DNA of 64,000 nt from Lichenostomus cassidix (taxonomy: Eukaryota > Chordata > Aves > Passeriformes > Meliphagidae), in assembly GCA_008360975.2 (NCBI GenBank), contig CM039193.1:15490501-15554500 (forward strand), in the 5' to 3' direction. Under the pieces are notes generated by a model. That model did no database searches and was not told where the DNA came from. It worked only from the letters and a program-made list of their open reading frames with translations. The translations under genes and the position numbers were made by a program. The first letter of the stretch is position 1. Every line of letters begins with the position of its first letter. Below are positions 26,301 to 38,680 of the stretch, one piece after another.

Positions 26301-29300
26301 TCCTTCTTTGGTGCTGGGAGAGCCACCCAATTGCACCCCTGCAGGTCCTTGTCAGATGGATGGAGCACAGGGCTGCTCCTGAAATCCACACTTGCAGCTC
26401 CAGGTAGCAGGCTGGGGTCAGTGCCCTGCTCCATTTGGCTCGGCATCCAGCAGACTGAGTGTGTTCTCAGGAGAGAGCAGTTCAAATTAGCACATTAGCA
26501 GAACTGCCAAGAATTGAAAGCCCAATGCAACCAGCTAAACACTTGAGATTTGCTCCAGTGGCTGCTGGAGTAAATGCTGCTCAAGGCACAGATAAGAACA
26601 TGCTCTCTCAGTGACACAGACCTCTCTACAGCTGGCAAGCCTGCCCCACGCCAATACCAACCCAAACACAAAGGTAGTGCTATGCAAAAGCATCACTCCA
26701 TCTCCTAAAAGCAGTCCCATCCTGCAAAGAAGCTAAAAACAGTGCTGCATTAATGGAGAGTGCACCAAATCCTGCTCCAGGGTTAGCTGGAGCTCAGCAA
26801 GCTCATCCCTTTGCATGCACAGAGCATCCCACAGCACTGCTTCACCTCTCTTACCCAGCCTCAGAGGGGTTCTCACCCATAAATCCTCATCATCACCCCC
26901 ATCCCTGCCCAGAAACCCAGTGAAGATTTAAGAAAAAAGAGAACTTTAAAACCATTTCATCATCAAGAGTTAAAAATACTTTCTTCAGCCAACTGCAAGG
27001 CGAGCAGAGGGGACAGTGTTTAGTGCAATGCATGGCTGCAAATTGAGATTCCTGTTTTAGAGGAAGATCTGGTGCTCTGGTGGTTTCAACATGTTCTTTA
27101 AAGCCCTGTAACACAGACTTATTTCAGCTCCTCTCTCCACAAGGAGCCTTTAACTTACTAGCAACCCCACTACATTAGTTACACAAGCAACCAGTTCCTG
27201 TCTAATTGGTTTATAAGACAGCAGGTTTTCCTTTTTAATGGCTGATAAATTGCCACGCTGTCCAATGCAAGGCTGTGATTCACTTGTCTTTGTAGAGATT
27301 AAACAGGGAAGCCTGAGGCTTCCATGTAAAGGAAGGGATTGGCACCTAAAAAAAAGTTGTGATCCAGCCAGAACTAAACTGGTTGGCAGCCTCTCCCAGT
27401 AACCTTCCCACCACCTCCACCCTGTAAAAGTCAAGGGAAATAAAAATACTCCAATTTTTAAGGCAAAATTCGATGTTCATCAGGGAGATAGGGCTCATTT
27501 AGTTTTTAATTTTTCATTTACCTCCAGGTTAAATTCAGGCAGGGAGCCTGGTGTTGAATTGGATTGAAACAACTGTTTTAACACAATACAGCTTCCTTTC
27601 CAAGCTCTTCCATCTCCCCATCCACTGCCAAGAAAGGGACCAAAGTGGACAAGAATAGGGAGATTAAACAGAAACAAAAGTCGGAGTCAGCACCAGGCTG
27701 GGCTAATGCGGGCATGGCTTTGTCGTCGGCATTTTGCTGTTTGTTGTCTGCAATCCTTTTAAGGTGGCTGCAGCTTGCAGCCAGCATAATCCTGATTTTG
27801 TAAGGGTTTGGGTTTTTTCCCTCCCCCTTCCTTTTTTCACATTGCCAGCAATTGATTTCATTTAACATTTTCATTCCTCTGCCTGCTGTAAATAACCACT
27901 TGGCAGTTGAATTTCTCAAGTAGAACAGGCAGCGGCTGCTTACTCTCTTCCTGGCAGCTGGGGGGGAATCTGGCAAGCACTAAAGCAAGAAGCTGTTTCA
28001 AGTAGCTTTGAAATGTGCAAGAGATTACATGGGTAGCACTTGGAGTGGAAGAAGTCACAATACTGAAAGGCTGAGAACTTATTTTTGAAAAGCTTGGTGA
28101 ACTTGGTGGCTAAGTGACTAAATTCACCAGTGAGAGATGAGCATTTCACTCCCAGTTCATGGCTCTGCACAGCCACCGATGGATGCCAGCGGAGAAGGGG
28201 ACCAGGCTGCTGCAGCTCGTGGTTGCCAGTCATCTGGCAGCACATAACTGCACTTAAACCAGCACACAAGGTACAACCCAAGGAGACAACAACCCAACTT
28301 GCCACCTCCTTGTGCTCTGCAAACAGCACTTGCTCACTGCCACGCTCTGCTGTGCACATCAGCAGGCTGAGATACTGCATCAGTGCTTGTCACACCGGCA
28401 CTGCCTTCCTCCCATGGGGCCCAGCTTTCAGTGTGTTGCGTTCCCAAAATGTTCAGCTGCACAAGATACCTATGACCTTCAAGATACTCATGCCATGTCC
28501 TCTCCCACTGGCTGGGCAAAATGTGGCCACCCTGCCAGGAGAGCTCAAGAGCTGAGAGGAAAAGAATCCCTCATTACCATCAGTTTATGAGCCACAAATT
28601 TCTGTTCTGGTTTATAACCCCAAGAAATCCCTGACCTCACTAGAGTTGGACAAATTTAGGGCCAGAGCAAACTTCACTGTAAGTCAGCATTCACATCAGA
28701 GTAATAAAGGAGTCACAGAATCAATGTTAACTGGCACCAGATGAAATCCCTGGGTTCATCTTAGTCATGCTGGCAGAGTATCTGTGTAACTCCTTTAGGC
28801 TTAAAGCATTTTACTTGTATTTCATGTGAGCAGCGAGAGGGAGAGAGGTTGTTCCCCAAAACTGCCAAGCTGCCCCCAAACACAGGAGTTCCCAGTACAA
28901 GGCTTTGTTGCCATCCAAAAGAGGTTGAGCAGAGCACTCCACAGCCACGGAGATCAAGCTCAAGAATGGGTATTTACCACCCTGAATGGCTGCATGCATA
29001 GCTAAGCGAGCACAAAGTATTAATAATGATTAATTTGTAAGGGTTGCTTTTTAGCTTTTGTTCAGAAAAAGTCAGCACATTCTGAGCAGAGCTATTAACA
29101 ATACCAACAAGCAGAGCTTATACCACAGGCTACGTGGCCTAATTCCACCCTGCTTTTCTGATGCTGCAAAAAAGCTGCAGTAAAAGATATCGTCAGCGCC
29201 AGGATCCTGCCACACACCGGCCCCCACCTCCTATCTCTGCCCTGAAAGGCTCCTCAGCAGGAGCTGCTTCCTCCTCCTCAGCTCCCTGCCCCTCAACCCA

Positions 29301-29334
29301 TACTGCGAACTACAGTGAATGTCTTTGAAAATGC
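23356..29334. other. Intron 2, unique stretch
   Basis: No exon or transposon recognised. The 27440-28100 part has long runs of T/C and A/T-rich motifs and few repeats, as seen in conserved intronic noncoding sequence, but this cannot be shown without alignment. Confidence 0.55.
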
Positions 29335-29895
29335 CCCCGCTGAACTCGTAGCGGCAGAGCGGAGCAGGGATGACAAAATCGGAGCTGGCAGCTCTGCAGA
29401 GCACAGCCCAACATGAGGTTCACTTTTCCCTTCCCCTCTCCAAGCCAGCACGAGAGGGAAGGCTCGGGAGCAGGACGGTGCAGCCGAGCGAGCGCCGGCG
29501 GCAGGCGAAGGAGGGCAGGAGCGGCAGGCAGCAGGCAGAGGTGGGCAGCGGCTGCACCGCGAGCGCCGTGACGCAGCTGGGCTCCGTGCTCCCAAAAAGC
29601 GCTCACCAAAGGCACGGGCACACGGCGATGCGAGCAGAGGCTGATCAGGAGTCCCTCGAGAGGCAGAGTCGGTCTAAGCCACAGCTACACAGCGGCACAA
29701 AACACTTGCTCGCCCTCAAAAATACATTGGGGACACCAAGGGGTGCGGAAGGAGCTTATGCGCTGTCCTGGCCGGGCGCTGCTGCAGGGCAGGAGTGCTG
29801 CTGTCACCTCGCTGCCGCCACCCACACCTGCGAGCAGCCGGGTGACTATGGCAAAGGCAACCGCGGTCCCACAATTCAGAGCACACCGCGCTACA
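29335..29895. promoter_or_regulatory. CpG island inside CACNA2D2 intron 2
   Basis: I count about 43 CpG dinucleotides in about 560 bp, against very few per kilobase in the flanks. CpG islands normally mark unmethylated promoters. There is a CRE-like half site (GTGACGCAG) near 29569. A possible minus-strand donor (TTG|GTGAGC) lies near 29605. No canonical TATA box or GC box was seen. Candidates are an alternative CACNA2D2 start, an intronic noncoding RNA, or an orphan island enhancer. A transcript of CACNA2D2 starting here would lack exons 1 and 2. Confidence 0.7.
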
Positions 29896-32800
29896 GGGCA
29901 AGACAGGCAGGGCTAATCCCCATCTCACAACTTGCAACGCTAAGTACATTAGAGGCTGCTTTTCTATTTGTTTATTTTTTATATATTTATTTTAGTAACT
30001 TTGCTTCACCTCTTCTTTTTCCCCAGCAGACAAACAGTGGAGTAGAGCAAGCATGGATAATTCTCATCCCATTTTATTTTATTTCTCTGTGGCGTTTCTG
30101 TTTGCTTTTGAGAGGAGGGGGTTGTTGAAGCATGTGTATTGCTTTGCAATTACAAATTAGCTTTTTAAATGAAGTGTGCTGCAAGAGGCCTGATATGCCA
30201 TGTGTGAGTGTGCTACTCAGCCTCTGATGAGAAACAAAAGTGGAAAAAAACCCACCCTACAAATAACTGCCGTGGTGCTGCTCCCAGGGCCGGTCTGAGC
30301 GGGGAGCTCTGCGCAAGTGCGGGGCAAGGAGTGGTCACAGTCAGGGGCTTCTCCTGGGGCTTTGGTTCCTAGGGACAGCAGAAAGATTTTTTCGCAGAGT
30401 AAATGGAAGCACTTGACAGCAGGAACCAGGTCAAAGCACAGCTCCGTTCAGGCTTCAGGGAGGCTCTGAGCAGAGGGGAGGAGACAAGGAAAAGGCATCC
30501 TCCTCTCCCATCGAGTGGGTTCAGTTTTCCCCAGACTTCCAAATCCAGAGCCTGCCATGCCAGCAGCACTCTCTGTGCAGGGGACCTCTGGTAGAGCTGA
30601 ATTTTACATGCCCCAGAGTGCAAGGTTTGGATACTGAAACAACCTGCCATGTGCCATGTTTCTTTCATGAAAATCCTCAATGGCTGTGGCAGCAAAGCCA
30701 GGTCCCACACACACTTCCCAAGGATTTTGGTACTGTAAGTCATCACCACGTTGAGAATTTGTAGGTCTGCTCTGGATCGGACACCACTGAGGCAGCTGCT
30801 GATGGGAAACACACCTCCAAGAGCAGTTCTGGAAAAGCAATTCAATATGCTTTCAGCCTGCTCACAGATTTAGGGAACCAGTAATTGCCTGCAGAAGACT
30901 GGAACCACCTCTTTCCCAATGCCTGTTATTAGCAAGTCTAGTGAGCACCTTGTTGTTGACAAACATTCAACTGCAGATGTGCCTCAGCCATGTCCCAACC
31001 TCTCTACTTCCATCACCTGCAGTTGTTGCAGCAGCTGATCAAACGAGCATACGCAGAATGAGCGCTCAGCAAACGTTATCAGATATTCAGCACAAAAGGA
31101 AAAGTTGACAAATGATCAAATGCACTTCCATCTCCAGTCTGTTGCTCACAGACAACTGACAAACAGAACACCAATGGTGACAGTCTCCCTCTGAATTCAA
31201 AGGCAGTCAGCGAGCAGCCATTCAGCCAAACAGAGGCAATAAAAAAATAAATACCCCAGCAAAATTAAAAAACCTTTGTACTTTAACTCCAGAGCTCAGA
31301 AAACCTCAGTCCCAAAGCCACTCCTCAGAGCTGGGTGAACACTGAGAGCTTACTCAGATCCCCTCTGTGAACCTTTTCGTACCACTGTGGGGTTTCCCTA
31401 CATCTTTTCAGACACATGTGGGCTTTTATAGTTTATTTTTGTTTAGGACATGGACAAGAATCTACTTGAAGCATCTTACAAGAGTTCTCAGGCCCTCATT
31501 CCCAGGTCTTGACCACTCTACCCTGTCCTTTCCCCTTTCATTTCACTTGTCTCTGCCCAACTCATCCAATCATTAAGGAACATATCCTATTTGCACTAAC
31601 CTGCCATCCGTGGCCCTGTGCTGCTGATGTGCTCTCCTCCATCCCTCACCTGTGAAGGACTTTGTCTGCTTAGACCAGCAGGAACTGGTATTTTCCACCA
31701 CATGCTCATTTTCTGCCCAGCAGAGCTGAGTGCAATTTTAAGGTCTTTATCAACCACCCCCTATCTTTCTTACTACCTCCAAACCTTTCCTTAGAGCTGC
31801 TAAATCATAAGCCTCTAAATATCTAGACACTGTGATCTGCGTTTAAGAAAATAAATCTCATGTTTTATAAAATACTGGCAGAGTTCTTCCCTCTGTTCCT
31901 CATTAAGCCTTTTTGGTTCACACGACATGTCCCCCATGCAGACTGTAGCAGCAGCAGCGTGCAAGTTCAATGTAGGAAGAATAAAGAGCTACCTCGAGAT
32001 TCACAGCATATTAAAATTAACAGCCACTGCAGTCAAATGCTGTATCTCTCTCCAATCTCATTACGAATAGCTTCTAACATAAAACAGGATCCACTTCACA
32101 GTATTTCATAGAATGATCCACAAGGAAATACAGAAAAGACAAATATATGTCAGAGTTTGCTTGAGCAAAGACCAAGAACATGGAGGGAAGGAGAGCCATG
32201 CACTACTTTTGTGCCCTGAGCAGGCTGCACCCCACTCACTGCCTCTGCTGACCAGACACTGCTGGGTCACACGGGCAGAGCATGGGAGCTCAGGTCAGGG
32301 CTTTCTGTTCTGAATCCAAGAACAAAATAGTGACAAATAAAGGCAAAATAAATGAAGACATTCTAAGCCTGGAGCAAACCAAGCAGGCCACGGGCTCTCG
32401 TCTTTGCCAGTCATGCAATCGGTGTCCTAGTTCATCCCGGTCATCTGTGGTTAATTGAGCTCCCAAGGGTTTCTTGACCTCATTTCCCAAGACACAACCC
32501 ACAGCTCTGCCCTTCCTGGGCACCTCACTTCAGTGAGCCCCTGGCAATTCCTCTGCACGTGGAATGTGTGCCAGCCACCCCCAGCTTCCCACGTTGCACA
32601 GCCAGCCCCGTTCAGCCCATCAGCCAAAAAGACAGCTTTTCATGAACTGCAATAGAAGGCAGAGCCAGGCTGGCTGCAGAGCAAGGCACCCTGGAGAAAA
32701 GCCACAGACATGGGGAGTACCCCACATGAGAGCCCCCCACCCTGTGCCTACAAGCAGTTGCCTGTTATGTTCTCCTCCACATCCAAGCACAACCCTTCAC

Positions 32801-34102
32801 CTCAGCAAGTTGCAGTCACCACCTTTTCTTAAGCACAGGAAGGGTGGTTTCTGCCTCAAAGCACACCCAGCTGGCTCATCCCATCCATCCAGGCCAATTG
32901 AGTTCGCTAGACATTCAGCAGCCCCATGTTTCTAGGAGAAAAAGTGGTGCTGTCAAGAATTGCAACAAGGGAAATTGCTCTGGTAGAAAAACCTGGCAGC
33001 ACATATAGCCTGGGAGCCTGCAGAGCCAAGCTGAGAGTAAGAGGGAGATAACTGAGAAACCAGTGAGTTCTGGGAAAAATCTTTCCACCCCCATTTTGCT
33101 ACTGGGAATCCCTTCCAGCAGGAAACCTGTTATCAAGAGCTCCCTGGGCTTTGTCTCACCGGAGGATGGAAACTGGGGGCACAGATACACGAGGAAGCAC
33201 ATGGTACATGGCTCAACCTATTCCCAAAAAACCTTTTGAAAAGCCAGTTACAGCCATGGACATGCATGGAGAACTGGGCTGAGGACACCAGATCCCTGGA
33301 CAGTCCTGTTGTACCTGACCTTTGCAGGCAGATGCACCTAGGGGAACAGCCAGGCATTATGTTATTTCCTAAAAAATCACCATCCCCTTTAATCCTAGGC
33401 AGCCATGTCTCCTCCCTGCAGCCAGTTTCCTTGAGAAACAGACAGCTTAAAATCTCTAGTGCAGCCTCCAGCATCATCAAGTGCTCCACACACAGAAAGG
33501 GCACAGACAGCAGCAGCATTCATCAGGCTGGTAGACACAGCATCATTTCGCTGGGTAGCTGGATGTGGTTGACTTGGATTCGCTCTCTCCCAGGAAATGA
33601 TTGTGATTGTCAGAGGAGATTGGTATATGATTATTAATAACAACACCACAAGGAAAAATAGAAGGCAATCAGCTGAGCGGGGCCAGGAGAGGAAGCGGGG
33701 AGGGTTTGCAGCGTTAGCGCTGGATGCTGCTCAAGGCCCGGCAGGCTGAGAGTACCTTGGTACATGTGTTAGGCTGAAACGCAACTTCATTTTGCTTTTC
33801 CAATGAACAAATTCCCCAGATGCCATGCAGAGCAAGTTAATAAACAACAGCAGAAGCAGTGAGGAATAAAGAAGCACAGGCAATAGGGATGGGGTTTGAA
33901 TAGGTGATTGCAGAGAGCAAGTTGCAGAGAGTAAAAACTGGAGCAAGGTGCTCAAATGCAGTGTTCTTACACAAAAATTTGGCATAAGAGAGCACAAGAA
34001 ATAGTTGAAAGGAGCTCAGTGCTAGATTTCAGGGCATCATCTATTGTTTTGCTCTCTCAGGCACCCAGACAGAGGGCCGTGGGTGACTCTGCAGCCACGG
34101 GG

Positions 34103-34130
34103 CTCAAAGCCACTCACTCAAAGCCACTCA
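34103..34130. repeat. 14-bp perfect tandem duplication
   Basis: CTCAAAGCCACTCA occurs twice in direct succession. Confidence 0.9.
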
Positions 34131-34546
34131 TTGCCTGCTTATCACCCAAAGGCACAGACAGGTCTCTCCCTGTGGGGGTATCACAGCACGACACCAGCCT
34201 GGAACCTCTGCACCTTCCTTCTGCTCCAAAACCATCCCTATCCTGCATATGGATGCTCCAGATTAAATTGCTTGCCAAAATCAGAGGGCTTGAAGCACAA
34301 GGAAGCAATGCACAGCATGTGCCAAGTCTCAGCTTGGTTTCACCCAAAAAATATCCCCCCATGTGCCCTCTTTTCCCAGCTAATCATCCCCATGATGTGA
34401 CACTGGCACTTGAATTTCAATTTTATGCTGTATTTGAGAACACATTTCAGTAACAGGAGACAAGCCCAAGATAATGCAAATTAAACCCTTGTCCGAATGA
34501 ATGCCAGTTCTCCCCTCTGTACCTCTCACAGCAGAGGGGTGGTGGC

Positions 34547-34588
34547 AAGGGAGGAGGAGGAGGAAAAGGAGGAAGAGGAGGAGGAAGG
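34547..34588. repeat. GGA-rich homopurine tract
   Basis: 42 consecutive purines dominated by GGA and GAG triplets on the plus strand. It opens short repetitive Glu/Arg-type frames that are not genes. Tracts like this can form triplex or G-rich structures. Confidence 0.85.
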
Positions 34589-35177
34589 CAGCTCACTCTG
34601 TGCTGGCCTCCCCGGGGAAGGGAGGCAGGCTGCCAGGTGGGGGGAGCACAGGGCTTCAGCCTGTAACTGTGCAAACACTAATGCTGCAAAAGCTAATTTT
34701 ACAGAGTTCCACTCTGTGGACTCCTCTTTGTCCCAGCATTCCTCAGCCTGAGAGATTAGCAGTTTAGAGATGGAGAAAAAGAAGGTATTTTAAAATTCAG
34801 CATAAACTCACACAGACTGAATGAGCAAGTCAGTTTGGAAGGGTGGGGATGGGCTCAGGAGGGAGGGCTCAAATAAATAGGAAATAATTGAAAGACTAGG
34901 ATGAAGAAAGAGCATATGTGCCACCCTAGAAAGCTCAATATTCACTTTCATTTTTATTCTCATCTTCATGCCTCTTTGCAGCTTACTTTCTATCCTTTCC
35001 AAGCTTTCCCTGATCTCCAAACAATATTCCTGTCTCTGGCAGCCTTTAACTCCCTATCCACCAACCTCCAATCGTACTGGCTATTTGCTACTATGCTACA
35101 GGCTCTCCAATAGTTCTTTTGAGCCCATTGCTGGGATGAGGCTATCCAGCCTGCAACAGAAATCCCTATTTCTATTG

Positions 35178-35714
35178 TCATAGAATGTCATGTGAACATG
35201 TCATAGAATCACAAAATGGTTTGGGTTGTAAGGGACCTTAAAGATGATCTCGTTTCAACTTTCTTACTGTGGGCAGCAACACCTTCCACTAGACCAGGTT
35301 TCTCAGAGCACCATCCATCCTGGCCTTGGACACTTCCAGGGATAGGACATTCACAACTTCTCTGGGCAGACTTATACCAGCACTTCACCAGTGTCACAGT
35401 AAAGAATCTTCTTCTAATACCCAGTCTAAACTTACCTGTGACACTGGTGAAGCCATTCCCACTTTTCCTGTCCCTCCATGCTGTTGTAAACACTCCCTCT
35501 CCATCTTTCTTGTAGGCTCCCCTCAGATACTGGAAGGCCATAATTAGGTCACACAGAAGTGTGCCCTTCTCTAAGTTGAACAATCCCAATTCCCTCAGCC
35601 TTTCCCCATAGGAGAGGTGCTCCATCCCTCTAATGAACTTGGACTTGCTCCAGCAGGTTGATGTCCTTCCTGTGTTGGGGATGCCAGATCTGGATGTAGT
35701 ACTGTGCATGATCC
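35178..35714 (-). mobile_element. CR1 LINE fragment with ORF2 C-terminal remnant
   Basis: About 535 bp of reverse-complement CR1. The 3' tail region carries repeated CATAGAAT motifs. This is followed by the 3' UTR (AAGGGACCTTAAAGATGATCTC) and an ORF2 C-terminal remnant that still reads LSYGERLRELGLFNLEKG and FRLGIRRRFFTV on the minus strand. The remnant explains the 166-codon minus frame here. The element is 5'-truncated. A 17-bp inverted repeat (35383-35399 with 35436-35452) has replaced part of the CR1 sequence. Confidence 0.93.
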
Positions 35715-36041
35715 TCCAATCCCCACCAACAACCTACCTGGACCTCAGACTTTCTGTCCTCACATTTCTATCTCCAGTGTATATACCCTTGTAACACATT
35801 GGAGAGGGATGGAGGAAACTGCTGTGGGGACAAGATCACAAGTTAAGCCCCAGAGTTTCCTGAAGGAATCTACAGGTGATGCCCCAGGCCTGAGCTCTCC
35901 AGACACAACAGCAAAACTTGAGGACTACAGCGCACTTGGAGCTTGAATCGTTCTTCCCAGCTGAATCCTTCTCGCAGATGAAGAATGGAAGCATGACAGC
36001 AGCTCCCCCCATCCAGCCAGCACGAGGAGGCTGCTCCTGCA

Positions 36042-36056
36042 CACACACACACACTT
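36042..36056. repeat. Short CA microsatellite
   Basis: About seven consecutive CA units. Confidence 0.85.
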
Positions 36057-38647
36057 GCAGCAAGGGAAAGACAACAGAGAAATGGCTTCAGCGGGAGTTC
36101 ATTACACTTGTTTATCTTCATTTTGTCTCTAACAGATGAACAGTGTAATGGCTTTGGCTTTCCTGGATGCCACAAACCCAGAAACATCCTAATGAAAAAT
36201 AAATGTATTTACAGGGAGACGTCAAAACAGCCCAAGACAAGTCAAAGTAATGTGCCTGTGTCGGAAAAGAGTGCTTTTATTTCATCGCCCCTCCATGGCC
36301 TTCGAGCAGATCACGCAGCGGAGAGAGATAAATATTTTAAATAGTGACACTTCAGCAATGCACGGTTGTGCAAGACAGAGAATAATTAGAAAATAAATTA
36401 CTTTTTTTTGCACGGTAATTCCAAATGTTGAATGAATTGGATTACTTGACATCCAGACCCGTTTCAATATCGAGGGTCCCATCCAAAGAGATACAGGGAA
36501 CTTGGCCTCCAAAAAGAAGCCAAAATACAAATAAATGCAGCTTAGAGAAAGTGTTTAAGATCTGCCTGGCAACCTCCATAAATCTAAAAGATAGAAGGCT
36601 TCTCCTGGCCTCACACCAACAGTTTGGTCTAAAAATAGGTTAATCTCCCCGAGAGCAAAGGAGCCATCAACAACACAACGCTGCCTGCAACACGTACCCT
36701 GCCCCCGCAGGCACACACCGCAGCCCTGGGCAGGCAGTCACTCGCTGCACAAAGGCCACTGAACTTACTAATTAATAGCCAAATTCCCTTCCTTAATCCA
36801 GCCTGGGGAAGTTCACGTGCCATCGGCCGACCGACGTGCTGCACTGGAGCAAGGAGAGTTGCTGTGATTACCTGGAATGGTCTCTCTTTGCTTCATTTCT
36901 TGGAAGACCATTTGCGTGGATGCAAATGTGTTTTACCCCCAACCCTGATTAACTACACAAATGTATAGGATGAATGTGATCAAATGTATGTGATGAATAT
37001 GCACATGCATGCTTTACTGTTGTGCTGACAGAGCATATTGCTTATTTGGGGAAAACAGTGAGATTTCGACTTGTTCCACTAAAGAGGATTATATAATCTC
37101 TCCTCCCTTGTCCCCTCTCTGTCTGATTTCTGATTTCACTTGTCAGGTGGTTTTATACCTGCCTTACGCAGATATATGGAAATGGTCACTTACAAACTTT
37201 GGCAAGCCATGGTTAGGATGCTGTTAGAGAAAAGTTAATTGTTTAATGACCTGCTAAACTAGACATAAAGCTGGGGCAAATTTCCCAGAAAAATGTAATA
37301 AATGTAAAAAATATAATAAAAATATCTTAAGATAAAGCTCTGTGAGAAGAGTACTTATCAATTTAAACATGAGAAAACCCCTACAAATCCCAAATAGTTG
37401 CCATTAGTCCCCCAAAAAGAATTATAAAACAGAGCAGGCGTATCAGTTATTTTGGATGAAATATTTAAAAGCAACTGTGAAAGAACACGCATGATGAAAT
37501 CGGGAAATTTGATGTTTTAACACTAGACTGGACTGCAAAGCTAGCAATATCCGCAACCTGAAATGCACAGTGAAACCATCCAAAATTAAATTGTGTGGTA
37601 GTTACATAATGTGGGACAGTATTTTTAAATATATTATGTTTTGAAATATGCTGCTTAACTTGGGTTCTTAAACCTTAATCATGATTGTTGTATTTTTGCT
37701 TAATACTATTAAAAGAAGTGAAAATAGGAACTTTCAGTATGAAGCTAACAATAAAATAGCCACAGTTAATTTAAAAAATGCTTTTAAAAAATCAAACTCT
37801 CACACAATTCAATGAATTTTGACAAGAGCAGGGAAATGGTACTAGTTTTTTAATTGAGATTTCTTTTGGTTTTATCTGAGAGCTCCTTAGCCTAACAGAA
37901 TTATACATCATAATAAGTGTTCTTAACTGTGCAAATCCTGGGTTTAGATGCAATCATTGGCACTGCAATGCTCTGTTCACATTGCACTGATGTGCACACT
38001 CAGAAAGGTCATTCATCTTAGCACAGATTTCCCCTGAAGAATATCCTTTGTTTTCAAAATTATTTTTTAAAAAAGTAATGGAGTAGCCCAAGGAGGAATT
38101 TGCAATGCAATATTTGTTAGCACTTTGAAGTTAAGCATCAATCTCAAGCCATTTAAAAACTGCTTTTAAAAGCAAAGCTGCTAACACATAAAAGCTGGGA
38201 AAAGTAGCAACAGCATAAAAGCTGAATTTGCAGCTGGTTTGTACCACTAGAGCAGCTGAAGTGAAGTCATGAATCTGGCCTTTAATTTGTAATTGATTTT
38301 ATGATTTGGCAGTCAGGAGCACAGGAACACAGGTCTGTGTGTAGGAGGAGACCAGGGGGACATCAGTCCTCTGGCTTGACACCTTTGTGTCCCCACGGCC
38401 CTGCAGCCCCTGACCAGCAGCACAGTGGGGCACAGCAGCTCTGCTGAGGAAGCCCTTGGCTTTGGGGTCTCCCACTGCACAAGTCATTGGGCTCCATCAA
38501 TAATCAATACATTGATACACCGGGAAGACAGACAGAAATCAAGGACTCCCCTTGTCTGCACCGGCCAGGGGTCAGTGAATCATACACAAGTGACTTACAC
38601 AGGAGTTCTAAGGTAACATTAGCTCCTACCTTGCAGGTGATGTGCTG

Positions 38648-38680
38648 CTGACTTCACTTGGTTGTACCCGAGTAAAGAAA
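38648..38680. repeat. Possible ancient amniote repeat relic
   Basis: The segment TGACTTCACTTGG...ACCCGAGTAAAG resembles the reverse of an old family with a CTGAGTAA...TGAAGTCA pattern, recalled from reptile and bird genomes. It is short and diverged. Confidence 0.25.

Larger units (their letters stand above)
29896..35177. other. Intron 2, unique stretch right of the CpG island
   Basis: No exon recognised. It starts with an AT-rich transition (TTTATTTTTTATATATTTATTT near 29970). A moderately CpG-containing patch lies at 30270-30335 and another at 33670-33745. A 14-bp perfect tandem duplication lies at 34103-34130. Confidence 0.55.

Noticed and set aside
34497..34767. Glu/Arg-rich plus-strand frames
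   Set aside because: Created by the GGA homopurine tract rather than by coding sequence.
35209..35709. 166-codon minus-strand open frame as a host gene
   Set aside because: It is the decayed C-terminal ORF2 and 3' UTR of a CR1 retrotransposon; the LSYGERLRELGLF motif is diagnostic.
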